From positions 23,113 through 87,112 of the forward strand of contig JAWSUY010000022.1 in the NCBI GenBank assembly GCA_033852175.1: a stretch of DNA of 64,000 nt, written 5' to 3'. Each line of letters opens with the position of its first letter. Position 1 is the stretch's first letter. The translations under genes were made by a program, and so were the position numbers. Shown in pieces: positions 26,852 to 38,800 of the stretch. This DNA is from Agarilytica sp033852175 (GTDB lineage Bacteria > Pseudomonadota > Gammaproteobacteria > Pseudomonadales > Cellvibrionaceae). The notes beneath the pieces were generated by a model that did no database searches, was not told the origin of the DNA, and saw nothing but the letters and a program-made list of their open reading frames with translations.

Positions 26852-27256
26852 TTAAGGTTCTGTTGGAAGGCTGGTAAGTACATCACGCTCAACATCAAAA
26901 ATATCTTGGTAGCGCGCTAATTTTTTGTCGGACAAAGCTTTAAAAACGCTGGGCTTCAAGTGTCTGCGGATCTGCCATTGAAAAAACCCACTGGCTTGAG
27001 ACAGCGCAAGCAAGTCCAATCGACAGTTATACATATGGTATTCCAGAGGGGAACTGATCCCTTTCTGGCAGCGTTCATAAGCTTCTAAAGTGTGTTCACG
27101 TAGATCGTCAACAGCCATAAGCGTGACAAACTCCTCCGTCTCCCAGCCATTGGACGCGACTTTTTCGTATTTGTTATCCGCGTTGGTGGCATAAATAACG
27201 CGTGTATAGCCACCATAGGTTTGGCTTTTATCTTGAGGAACATCATCTTTTTTCAT
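26852..27256 (-). CDS. Conserved-looking protein of unknown function in the biosynthetic locus
   Basis: This 134-residue soluble protein has no signal peptide or membrane segment. The central part (REHTLEAYERCQKG, LEYHMYNCRLDLLALSQASGFFQWQIRRHLKP) is strongly helical with conserved-looking His, Tyr and Cys. It lies five bases upstream of the BtrH-like gene and 27 bases downstream of the KAS III-like gene, so it is clearly part of the operon. I do not recognise a family and propose no reaction. Confidence 0.75.
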   Translation of the reverse strand: MKKDDVPQDKSQTYGGYTRVIYATNADNKYEKVASNGWETEEFVTLMAVDDLREHTLEAYERCQKGISSPLEYHMYNCRLDLLALSQASGFFQWQIRRHLKPSVFKALSDKKLARYQDIFDVERDVLTSLPTEP

Positions 27257-27283
27257 AATAAAAACCGTGCGTTAACGTAGAAC

Positions 27284-28432
27284 TTAGGTTGCGGTTAATA
27301 GCATATAGCAAGCACTAAAACGCCCGCTTTCGGGGATGTGGCAAAGAATTTTGTCGTCGATCTTGAGTTTGTTCGAATTCAAAAGGCCTTCCAGCATAAT
27401 ATAAATAGAAGCTGAGCCGGTGTTACCTTTTTCCGATAAATTGGAAAACCACTTTTCATAGGGGATTTCCAATCCGATGCTTTTTAAACCTTCATAAAGC
27501 TTATCGCGGAAATAATTAGACGAGTAATGGGATACAAACCAGTCAACGTCATCGATGTTTAATTGTTTTTTATCGACAACACTGGCCAAAGGTTTTTCAG
27601 CTGTGTAGCGCACAATATTGGAATCCAACAGCTTAACATCCTGTTTAAGCGCCATAATGGATCGGGTAGATATTTCTTCGTTGGAATAGGTGTACCAACC
27701 TGTAAGCTCGCCATCAATTTTTTCTGCGCCAGCATACATGCATGTTTCTACTTCGTTGGCATAAGAAAAAATTTCGATCCACTCTATCTTTAAATTGATG
27801 CAGCCTTCGCTCGGGGTGGGCTGTAATAGCGCGGCGCCGGCACCATCGGATAGCATCCAGCGAAGAAAGTCTTTTTCAAAAGCAATTTCGGGGCGTGAAG
27901 CCATGGCGGCGACTTTTTGCTCGTGTTCAGGGGTATAGTTTTGGCTGCGTAAAGCAAGTGATGCCGCTTCAGATCCTGTTGATACCGCATATTCGTGGCA
28001 GCCAGCAGCAATCGTCATATAGGCATATTTCATAGCGTTCATGCCAGAAACACAAATGCCTGCAGCGGCCATACATTCACAGCTGGGAATCCCCAGCTCG
28101 CCATGCACCATCACTGCATGATTAGGTAGTAGCTGGTCGGGGCTAGATGTTCCGGTGGCGATACACTGAATTTGATCAAGTGAAAAACCTTCGTGCTCAA
28201 GCCCGCGTATCGCATTGGCGGTAAGTTCAGTATTGGAATGAGACGGGAGTAAGGTCTCCCTATCTATTGCGTAATGGCGAGACTTAATGCCATTACTGCG
28301 TAAAACCATCTTACGTGAGCGCGAAGGCTTATTTCCGACCATTCCTAAGAGTGTTTCCATCTCGTCATTTGAAACGGGTTCACCGGGTAGGAAGCTTGCT
28401 ATTCGAGTGATGTATACGTCTTGACTACTCAT
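27284..28432 (-). CDS. Beta-ketoacyl-ACP synthase III-like condensing enzyme (DarB-like)
   Basis: This 382-residue thiolase-fold enzyme has a Cys-His-Asn triad: C127 in AAGICVSGMNAM, H302 in FVSHYSSNYF and N337 in EKGNTGSASIYIM. The long N-terminal segment GNKPSRSRKMVLRSNGIKSRHYAI resembles KAS III proteins of dialkylresorcinol and related loci. The ATG at 28432 overlaps the stop of the DarA-like gene in a TAATG, and the frame that stays open upstream lies inside that gene. DarB enzymes join two beta-keto acyl chains and cyclise them. Here it could instead prime or end the chain built by the KS genes. Confidence 0.85.
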   Translation of the reverse strand: MSSQDVYITRIASFLPGEPVSNDEMETLLGMVGNKPSRSRKMVLRSNGIKSRHYAIDRETLLPSHSNTELTANAIRGLEHEGFSLDQIQCIATGTSSPDQLLPNHAVMVHGELGIPSCECMAAAGICVSGMNAMKYAYMTIAAGCHEYAVSTGSEAASLALRSQNYTPEHEQKVAAMASRPEIAFEKDFLRWMLSDGAGAALLQPTPSEGCINLKIEWIEIFSYANEVETCMYAGAEKIDGELTGWYTYSNEEISTRSIMALKQDVKLLDSNIVRYTAEKPLASVVDKKQLNIDDVDWFVSHYSSNYFRDKLYEGLKSIGLEIPYEKWFSNLSEKGNTGSASIYIMLEGLLNSNKLKIDDKILCHIPESGRFSACYMLLTAT

Positions 28433-29379
28433 TAATTGGCTAACTTTATGTCTTTGCGCGCTTCCCCAGAGGGTTGGGCGTAATAGTGTTTTTGAGCTGC
28501 GATACGGTTTTTCGTAAACGGGCTTATTATTTTTTTCAGTAGTGCTGCTATAGGCGCTAGGGTCAAAATCAATATCACCAAAAAGCCGATATAGAAATGT
28601 ACAGCGATATAGCGTGATCTTGAGTCCTGAGGGCCTATCGCGCGTAAAATTCGGCCCCAAATTTTAAAGCTTCGGTGTGCGATAAGCTCACTGGCAATGG
28701 TCTTTTCTTTGATTTTTACCGCGCCAAGCCCTTTCAGTAACGGCTGCTCAATCGGCTTGCCGTTCAAACGTTCGAACTGGTCGACGATTCTATCACCAAA
28801 GCGTTTACAACCCTCTATATCCTTTTCACTAACACCCGCTTTAGGCACCAGCGGCCAAGGTCCTTTTGTACCCGTGAACATCCACATCGGAGTCGATAAA
28901 AAACTCATTGCACTGCCGCTTTCGTCCACAAGCACCACGTTATCGATAAGCTTAGCGTTTAACCGCACCAGCTCCTTTTTGACCTTCTCTTGAGCGGAAA
29001 GCCACATGTCACGGCAAGCGATTAACGTGATTACAGGCGTATCCTTCAATACACGCTCAGCAAACGCGCTTTTCAAAAAGCCGGCTGTGGGTAGGGAGGG
29101 TGATAAGAACCAGACTTGATAAGCCAAAATCACAAGATCGAAGTCTTCATTCGCATGCGTACCAAAAGGCTTCATCGAAGGGGCTTGCATAACCACCGCC
29201 TCAGGGAAGGTCGTAAAAAACTGAATAAACGGCCAGGGAAATGGGTAAGCCGTTTCTGGAGCTATGGTTTCAAATACAACTTCAGTCGACGGATCGCTGA
29301 TCAATGGTTGAACAAATGCATCGGCCACGCGAGAAAGCTGGCCCGTCTGTGAGTAGGTGACAACTAATACACGTTTCAT
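28432..29379 (-). CDS. DarA-like flavodoxin-fold protein (dialkylresorcinol-type locus)
   Basis: This 315-residue protein has an N-terminal flavodoxin-like fold (KRVLVVTYSQTGQLSRVADAF with the phosphate-binding SQTGQ, then DFDLVILAYQVWFLSPS). Its C-terminal region has one membrane segment (AVHFYIGFLVILILTLAPIAALLKKI). This layout is that of proteins named dialkylresorcinol condensing enzyme DarA, found beside KAS III-like DarB. A flavin-dependent oxidation or aromatisation has been suggested for such partners; I cite this from memory. I use MKRVLVV as start because the upstream 25 codons do not resemble the family. It heads the minus-strand half of the locus. Confidence 0.8.
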   Translation of the reverse strand: MKRVLVVTYSQTGQLSRVADAFVQPLISDPSTEVVFETIAPETAYPFPWPFIQFFTTFPEAVVMQAPSMKPFGTHANEDFDLVILAYQVWFLSPSLPTAGFLKSAFAERVLKDTPVITLIACRDMWLSAQEKVKKELVRLNAKLIDNVVLVDESGSAMSFLSTPMWMFTGTKGPWPLVPKAGVSEKDIEGCKRFGDRIVDQFERLNGKPIEQPLLKGLGAVKIKEKTIASELIAHRSFKIWGRILRAIGPQDSRSRYIAVHFYIGFLVILILTLAPIAALLKKIISPFTKNRIAAQKHYYAQPSGEARKDIKLAN

Positions 29380-29509
29380 GCCACGTACCGTTGTGATGTT
29401 AGGGGGAAAGCCAGAATTAATGAGCTGCTGGCTGGACGGGCGACAATATGGCATAGGTCATGGGGGAGGGCAAGAAAGGGGTGGCTTCAATGGTGGCTTC
29501 ACAGGTTTT

Positions 29510-29593
29510 AATGGGGGGCAGACTCGATTGAAGCCTTGTAGCCCTACGCCCCCCCCCAAAAAAACCATATTTTCAATCGAGTCTGACCCCATT
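29510..29593. repeat. Inverted pair of the island boundary motif (hairpin)
   Basis: The left arm at 29510-29532 contains CAGACTCGATTGAA after AATGGGG. The right arm at 29572-29593 is its inverse (TTCAATCGAGTCTGACCCC). They differ by one GG-for-T change and are separated by 39 bases that include a C9A7 run. The same motif in single, direct form starts both 135-bp repeats at 39822 and 47498. The interval 29380-29876 otherwise shows no gene; it should hold the divergent promoters of the darA-like gene and the rhs gene. Confidence 0.85.
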
Positions 29594-29876
29594 GAAAAAC
29601 TTTCATCGAAAACTCTGTATGGTTTTTGTTCTGATTTTGGTGCCATTGAGTAAAATAATGAAAAATGGCTATTCATGTGCCAATATTTTTGAGGGCTGTT
29701 GAGGTTTGTGTGTCATGGTGATAATTTGCCGTTCAGATTTTAAGGGCTCAGTTCCCCCACTAAGGATGGTGTCCAGTATCCTGCTTTTTCCGGCCACTTC
29801 TTTTACTAAACAAGCACGCTAGATGCTTGTGGGTTGTTCTGTGCGTGGAGTTTTATTTATAGGATTGGTGTCGGGT

Positions 29877-32800
29877 ATGCAGCGCATTCTTTTTTTTGGG
29901 TTATTTCTTTTTTCGTTGGTTGTTTCTGGTCATGCTTGGTCGGGGGTGACTGCATCGCCTAACCCGAGCAGTACGGGTAATTTTACGATCAGTTGGACTG
30001 GTGCTGAGGACGAATCGGTCGTAACCGAAACTGTTGGCGGGTCCTCTGAAGTGGTGAATATTACCTCAGGCTCTCAGTATTCCGTATCCGGCAAAGCGAC
30101 AGGTAGCTATACCTATTCTGTTGTAACGCAGATGTCTCCTCATAGGTGCGCTTACTATTGTCTGCCTGAAAACTTAGGTTCGGTTACCGTTACGGTCACG
30201 GCACCACCACCACCCAGTATCCCCGGTTCACTTTCCGTACCTTCAATCGCAAGCAACGGCAGTTATACCGTTTCCTGGGCGGCATCTTCCGGCTCAGTAA
30301 GCGCCTACCATTTGCAAGAGCGCGCAAACGGCGGCAGTTGGAATACCGTACAGACGAGCACTTCTCGTTCTAAAAGTTTTAGCAAAGGCGATAATAAATA
30401 TTACGATTACCGCGTAAAAGCCTGTGGTGCGAGCTGCAGTAATTACAGCGCATCCAAAAGAGTCACGGTTCCTGCCGCGAGCATTTCCCTCTCTGCATCC
30501 AATATTCAATACAACACCTCTGCGTTTACCCTAACGTGGAGTTCTGTGATGACCTCATCCTGTAGTTGGAGCGCTGGTTCACTTTCCGGCACCAGTGGAT
30601 CTAAAAGTTTTGTGGTATCGGGTTGGACAGATATTGGTTATTCCAATATTTGGATAAAAAACACGACAATGACCTGTAATAAATTTGGTGGCGGCACTAT
30701 CTCAAAAACGCTCACCCTTGATTCTTCCGGCCTGCCGCCGAAACCAACAGTTAGCGTATCGTGGAACAAAAGTAATTCCTATGTTGGTCAGTCCGCGACA
30801 CTCAATTGGAGTTCTACTCTCGCGAGCAGTTGCACCTTGGATGGCGGCAGTGTGAGTTTTAGTGGTTCTCGGTCATATTCGTTTAGCAATACAAGCTCAG
30901 TGAACAAAACAGTAACCTGTACAAATTCTGGTGGCAGTACTTCTGCATCTGATTCGATTTCGGTTGCCTACACTACGCCCGGAGTGCCCGGTGCAATTTC
31001 AGCACCTTCGACAGCCAGTACAGGCAGCTATACAGTTTCTTGGTCAGCCTCATCGGGCACCTTAACAGCCTACCAACTGCAAGAACGTGCTAACGGAGGA
31101 TCATGGTCCACAATTCAAACCAGTACATCACGTTCACGCTCTTTCAGTAAAAATGCGAATAAATATTACGACTACCGTATTCGTGCGTGTAACAACAATG
31201 CGTGTAGTGGGTATAACGCCTCGAAACGCGTAACCATTCCCGCAGCCAGTATTACTGTTTCGGCAAGTCCATCACCCATTCAATTCACCGACGACAGTTT
31301 CACCTTAACGTGGAGTTCCGTTATGACCAGCAGTTGCAGTTGGTCTTCAGGTTCTATCTCGGGTAAAAGCGGTAATAAAAGTTTTACGCTGAGCGGTTGG
31401 ACGCCGACAGGTGTCGATAGCATTCAGCAAAAAAATACAACCTTAACGTGTAACGTAATAGGTGGTGGGACGGTCAGTAAGTCACTCACCGTATACGCAG
31501 AATCGTTACCGCCGAAGCCCACTGTCAATGTCACGTGGAATAAAAACAGCGCCTTTGTTGGTCAATCCGCCACATTAACTTGGGCAACAAGCGATGCGAC
31601 CAGCTGTAGTCTAGATAGTGCTAGCGCAAGTCTTAACAGCTCAAAAAATTATACCTTTACAACTGACGGTACGGTCACAAAAACCGTTACCTGCACCAAT
31701 GCGCAAGGCAGTACCTCAGCATCCGATTCGATCACGGTTGCTTACACAACACCCGGTGTTCCTGGCACAACTTCAGCTCCGTCAACAGCAAGTACTGGCA
31801 GCTATACAGTTTCGTGGTCTGCATCTTCGGGCACGTTAACCGCCTACCAGTTACAAGAAAGTGCTAACGGAGGATCATGGTCCACAATTCAAACCAGCAC
31901 ATCACGTTCACGTTCTTTCAGTAAAAATGCGAGCAAATATTACGACTATCGTATTCGAGCGTGTAACAACAATGCGTGTAGTGGGTATAACACCTCGAAA
32001 CGCGTCACCATTCCTGCGGCTAGCATTACCGTTTCGGCAAGTCCATCACCCCTTAATTTTACCAGCAATGTGTTCACATTAACGTGGAACTCCACTATGA
32101 CGACGGGGTGTAGCTGGTCTGCCGGTTCGATATCCGGTTCGGAAGGCAGCAAGGTATTGAGTGTAACCGGATGGACACCGGTTGGTATCGATGACCTTCA
32201 ACGTAAAATGACGACACTAACCTGTAACGTAATTGGTGGTGGAACGGTTACTGAGGATGTAGAGCTAACCGCTTTAGCAGTCTTGCCCTTACCGAGTATT
32301 GACATTCAGTGGGTTGATATTGGTGAATCAATCACCCTGACCTGGACATCAACGTATGCAGAAAATTGCTTCATAGGAGCAGATGCCGTCGCTATAAATG
32401 GATCAGAAACTTTTGTTTTTAACGCTATTAATTTATCGGAAAAAACTCTGACCTGCAGCAATGAAGCAGGAGAAGTCTCAGCGACAGCCCCCATACCAAA
32501 ACCATTAGTCAGTGTTGCGTGGGATAAAACAAGTGTCGCCATTGGTGGGTCGGCAACACTAACGTGGAGTTCCATTGGTGCAGATGCCTGTGAATACCAC
32601 AGCGTAACGGCAGTAAGCGCATCTCAATTAGTGACCCTAAACTTCGCGGGCGATATAAGCCACAACGTTACCTGTTCAAACGCGAGTGGTAAAACAGAAG
32701 CCGCCGCGACGATCAGCGTGTATCGCCCTTCATTTCAATCGTTAGAAAATGACCCTGAAAATGACGCGCAAAGCGGAAATGTGTATTACGGAAAAACGCC

Positions 32801-35800
32801 TGGTGAGCACTCTATTGATAAAAGCGGTGCATTCAATTACTCAGTTCCAATAGACGTATCGCCAGGGATCAACGGCATGCAGCCAGACATTAGCCTGGGC
32901 TATAGCAGTACCGCTCAAAATGGTTTAATGGGTTGGGGCTGGAATATTTCAGGACTTTCAGCGATTAGTCGATGTCCAGCATCCGTTGCGCGTGATGGAT
33001 ACCCAAGTGGTATTAGCGATGGAGAAAATTATAAATATTGTTTAGACGGTCAGCGCTTAGTGCAATTGGCGAATGGAGAATACCGTACCGAATCGGAAAC
33101 CTTTAAACGGATTACGAAAAATTCAGATTCGTGGTTAGTGGAAAATCCAGACGGTAGCCAAGTTTCGTATGGCGAAAACGATGGTGTCACCCATGCGAAA
33201 TCATTGGATTACGCTGACGGTACGATTTCTTGGCTAATGGATAAAAAATCCGACGTGTCGGGAAATTACATGACCTATATTTATGAACGTGAAGAAGACA
33301 ATGGGCATGTCGCGATAAAAGAAATTCAATACACCCAAAATGACAACGCGCAAGACACATATAACACGCTTAAGTTTTACTACGAAGAACGGGACGATGT
33401 TTCGACACGTTATTCGGCAAAAACGCTATTCACCGTTGATCAACGCCTGAGCCGTGTAGAAGCCAAAGCCGGTGGTATGTTGGTTTACGTGTATAACATT
33501 GATTATGAAAATGTTGATGGAGTAGAGCGTGCAGACCCGCTTAAAACCAGCCGCGTTAAATCGGTCAGCAAGTGCTTTGCCAGTTCATCCAGTTGTGCTG
33601 AACCGATTGTTTTTGAATGGTCATCGACCCATCGCGACAATTATATTTTAGATGATGCTGATCAAGAGTATGTACTTGATGAGGATATAGCGGAGGATCG
33701 TTATATCGAAATTCCAGAAGTGTTTGAAGGGCCTACTGATGAATTAACTGGGGGGATGTTGATTCAGTCGGGTTTCCCTGTCAGTACCGGTGGCCGTAGA
33801 CCTCTGAATTTTGGCGGCGTAAGAGGAGATTTTGACGGTGATAATAAACTTGAAGTGATATGGATCCAGGGATCCGCAACAGAAGGTGAATCGGGCACTG
33901 CACGTAAGGTTGCAATGAGTGCCGGGGACCCTGGTGTAGCTTTTACTTATACCGATGTTTATGAGTCCGTAGTAAGAACTTTTGAGGGAAAATATGACGG
34001 TAAGGAAAGCCCTAACGATAGCTATAATGTTCTTAATGGAGCTGTGGCTGATTTTAATGGGGATGGTCTCGATGATTATTATATAAAAAGAAATACAAGT
34101 ATTGATGTGTTTCTAAGCAATGGAATAACCCTGATTTATTCCGATGGGTATTCCATGACTAAAGCTGATTTGGGTATATTTAATGCTAAAACATGTTGTC
34201 AGCTCGGGCAGCGAGTAACTAAAGACTGGCTCTATAATTATGTCATCAAAGATATTAATGGCGACAACCTTGTCGATATTCTACGAATGCCGCTTTGGGA
34301 CGTCGTTGATGTCCTGGCGACTATTAGTGATTTTGGTGTTGATGATATATCCGTTGCAATAAATAATGGAGATGGCTTCGATGAATTTGAGCGATGGGCA
34401 ACTTCAACCGATTTTTCTTTTTTAGATACCCAGGTTTCTGACAGTTATTTAAGTTTAGCGGATGTTAATGGTGATAGCCTCGTTGACCTGGTGGGTTTAG
34501 ATGGTCAAGTAGGTATCAATACCGGTTTAACGTTTGTTTTCGATGCTTCATGGTCGGAAAATATAAACCTTCCCGTTCTGCCATACAATATGCATATATT
34601 TGTGAGTGTCGATTCGTTACCTGGTGATATTGCGGGTGGTTTGGCTTCAGGAAATGCCGGCGGTGGATTGGTAGTGCCGGGCTATGCAGAGGGTCCTCCA
34701 GGGGTTTCTATTGTTAGATCTTCATTCTCACCATTTGCATCGGTGACGCGAGTTGCCGACGTAAATGGTGATGGCTTAGTCGACATCGTTGCGGTGAGAT
34801 GGGACGGTATTTATGTATCGCTATCAAATGGACGAGAATTTTTAAGCGCTGTGATGTGGAGCGATGCGCTCACATATCATGACCTTGTTCCTTTTTGCAA
34901 TATGATGGAATGTAATACACGACGCAGGACCTTTGAACTACAAGATGCAAACCGCGATGGTATGGCAGATGTTTTGTATACCCGTGCTTGGAATATTACT
35001 GGTAAAAAAGACGCGTCCGATGTTATGGCTATTTATTCAAAAGGCCGAGTGGATTCTGAGGGAGAAGGGTTTACGGCTCCGGTCATGATGGCTAGCATTG
35101 CGCCGCTACCTGATGGTGCACCACAAGATTCGAATGCTGAACGTTTAGGAAAGCCCTATGTAACGGAAGAGGGTGATTTAGTTATTCATCGCCAGCCCAG
35201 TTTTTTCCATGCTGAAATGCTTGTTTTTATCGGGATCCCTTTAATAGAAACCGTAGACGTTGCCGTTAAAATAGGCATTAACCAACATCAAATTCTAGGG
35301 GTACATGAATCCAACACCCGTCGTTTGAGCGTTGAATATAAAAAGTTAAGTGATTCAAAAGTTTATATTCAAACAGGCGTAACAAAAGACGATAGTAAAA
35401 TCAGCTCGCGTTACCCAACGACCTATTCATATTACGATAGTGATGGCCAAGCGTCTGTTATGCCGGATCACACCTTACACTCTGCTGCACGAGGGCTTCA
35501 GGTAGTGTCGACATTATCTGTTTATGATGGAGCTAACTTATCCACACAGGATGGTTACTTCTATAAAAACCGACGCACCCACCGACTCGGTTTAGGCTCC
35601 TTGGGTTTCGAACAAGTCCAAAAAACCACAACACTGGCGGGCCAAACACAAAAAGTCCGTACCGTAAGCGACTACCTGCAAGAAGTGGGGCAGGAGTCTA
35701 GCTACCTATTAGTCGCCCCAAGCAAAGCAACCCAATGCGTAATCACAAACGCAAATACAACAGGCTGTGAAACGGCGACGGGCACTACACTCTTAAGTGA

Positions 35801-38800
35801 ACATAAACAAAACTGGAAAGTCCGCGTTTATGATGACGGTTCTTCGCCGCGCTTTCATTCCTATGCGCTGGAAGAAGAAACCAAAAACTATGATTTAACG
35901 ACCGGTACCTTGGTCAATACGATCAGCAAACGTTTGTATAACGATAGTGTGCGCACCAGTTGCCCAGTACAGTCGGATATTACTTCCGAAAACCGTACAA
36001 CGATAACTAACGATCATTTTGATGCGTATGGAACACCGTTGGATAGCATTGAAAATCGTTGTGATACGTTTGGTGTGACGGGGACGTATACTGATAATGA
36101 TAATATTAGCAATGATACTGTGAATTGGTGTTTACATCAGACACAAGACCCTAAAGTTCATACCTGGGTTTACGACGAAGAAAATGGAATCCAGCGGAAT
36201 AGCACTCGCCATACACGGTACTCATATAACTCCAGTGGAGCAGGTGTCTGTCGAGTGGGAACCGAAACGCGTGAGCCGAGTGCGGGCAATGAATTGTGGT
36301 TACAAAAAACATTTTCTTACAATGGTTACGGAACACAATCGTCGATTACTGAAACGGTAAATGACTTTCCTAATGATGGAATTGGTTTTACTAGCCGAAC
36401 TTATTTGTTAAACGAAAGTTTTAGTGATCAAGGTGAACGGACGGTTATCAGCACAAATGCGTTGGGTCATGCACACACTGAAATATTCGGTGCAGAGTTT
36501 GGCAGTTTAAAACGTGCTATTGATGCTAATGATCTTATTTTCGATTACTTCTACGATGTATTGGGACGTGTTACTTACACCGAAAACCTCGGCGTTGTGA
36601 CGATCTATGATTACCGTAGCTGTGATAATTGCTTTGCATATAACGCGGATGCCGCGTGGTACAGCCAAAGCAAAACCGAAGGCCAGTCAGCCACTCGCTC
36701 CTACTTCGATGGTTTAGGCCGTGAAGTGGGTTCTCGCTGGCGCGGACTAACGGGCAACCTTTACTACATCGGTCAAAAATACAATTCACTTGGCTTACCC
36801 GAATACATGACCGAACCGTTTGGTGGCAGTGATACGCCTTCTGATCTAGCTACTCGGACCTATTTCGACGTGCTCGGGCGTATTACCCAAACTGACTTCC
36901 CGACGGGTGTATCGCAAACAGTCAACTACACCGTAGTCGATGGTGCAGCGACAGTCATTACTACCGACACTGCTGATCACAGTACAGAGCAACGCTTCGA
37001 TGCCTTGGGCCGCGAAAAAACGATTACCGACGCACTCAATATTCGTGTGAGCTATTGGCACGACGCCCAAGGTAATGTCAGTGATATTCAAGTGGCTGAG
37101 ACTGATGACAGCAACAAGATTAACCACCAAATAATTTTCGACTTGTTAGGGCGTAAAACGCGTCTGAATGATCCGGATATTGGTTTCATCGATTACACCT
37201 ACAACGCCTTCGGTCATCTTGCTGAGCAAGAGAACAGTGAGGGCGAGCGTATCTGCTATTTTTATGATGAACAGGATCGTCAAATCAACCGTTTCGACAA
37301 CGCGTCCAGCTCGTGTACCGGAGGCGTCCAGCATCAATGGGTTTATGACGAATTTGCGAATGGGTTGTTATCGCGAGTGTTGGGGCGAGACACAAAAAAC
37401 CGGGTACAGAATACGGCATACAGCTACACGCCCGATTACCTCTTGCCCGAAACGGCTAGTCAGTTAATCAACGGCGAAACCTTTACGGTTACTAACTACT
37501 ACGATCAGTTTAATCGTCCCGTAGGCTTTGCTTACCCAACTGGCTTTACTCTAGAGCAGCGTTACAACAGCTATGGTCATCCGCATCAAAGCGTTAACGT
37601 GCTCGATGGTGAAGTTCTTTGGCAGGCAAACGATGACGATGCACGTGGCAACCTTACTGATTTTGGCTTTGGTAATGGGGCGTCTGTACTCTCTGTATTT
37701 AGACCAGAAACCGGGCTGATCGAATCACGCTTGGCGACCTTGAATAGCACGATCTTACAAGATCATTTGTACACGTTTGATGACGAAGGTAACTTGCGTA
37801 CGCGTCAAGACCGGCGTGCCCTAGTCACGCAAAACTTCTGTTACGACGCCTTGTACCGCTTAACAGATCAAGTCATTGGCAGCAGTTGTTCAGATGTATT
37901 TGGGCGAAGTTATGATGGCTCAGCTTATCATTACGATATTCACGGGAATCTGACACAAAAAGACGAGATCACGGATTACGATTACACCGGTAGCGGTGGT
38001 CCCCATGCGGTTAGTTTTGCCAAGGGTAATAATTACACCTATGACAATGCAGGCCGCATGGTCACGGGCTTTGGTGGCCGCGTGATCGATTACTCTGCTT
38101 TTGGTAAGCCGACTTATATGGGCTTTGAAAACGGTTACCAAACCGAAGTGACTTACGGAGCATTACAAACCCGTGTTCAGCGTGGCGATGTAGAAAACGG
38201 TGAGTTAACCTCTACCGTATATGTCGATAAGCATTATGAACGCATTACGACACCAGACGGTAAGGTTGAGCATCGTCACTATATGGCCGGTTGGGGTGTG
38301 CATGTCACCACAGAAGACAATGCCATTACAGAAGACTACAATGTTTACTTTACCAAGGATCATATCGGTTCTATGGCGAGTAAATCGGACGATCGCCTTG
38401 CTCAAACCGTTAAGTTTCATGCGAACGAGCCTTGGGGGCGACGACAGGACCAGGATTGGAGCGGGGTTACTTATGACACTCTGAGTGGCACTGAACTCGA
38501 AGAAATGACGTTTGGTACTACTAGAGGCTTTACTGACCATGAACATTTAGATGGTGTAGGGCTTATACACATGAATGGGCGGGTGTATGATCCGGTTGTT
38601 GGGAGATTTGTTTCTCCGGATCCTTGGATACAAGATCCAGAAAATTCTCAGAGTTTTAATCGTTACTCTTATGTGATTAATAATCCGTTGCGATATACGG
38701 ACCCGACAGGGGAAATGTTTGAAGTTGATCTTTCTGCGGATATGATTAAGCAAATGTCGGATCTGACGGATATGGAAAGAACCGTTATATCGACAGGAAT

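Noticed and set aside
28433..28660. An N-terminal extension of the KAS III-like protein
   Set aside because: It lies inside the DarA-like gene in another frame; the TAATG overlap at 28432 gives a natural start.
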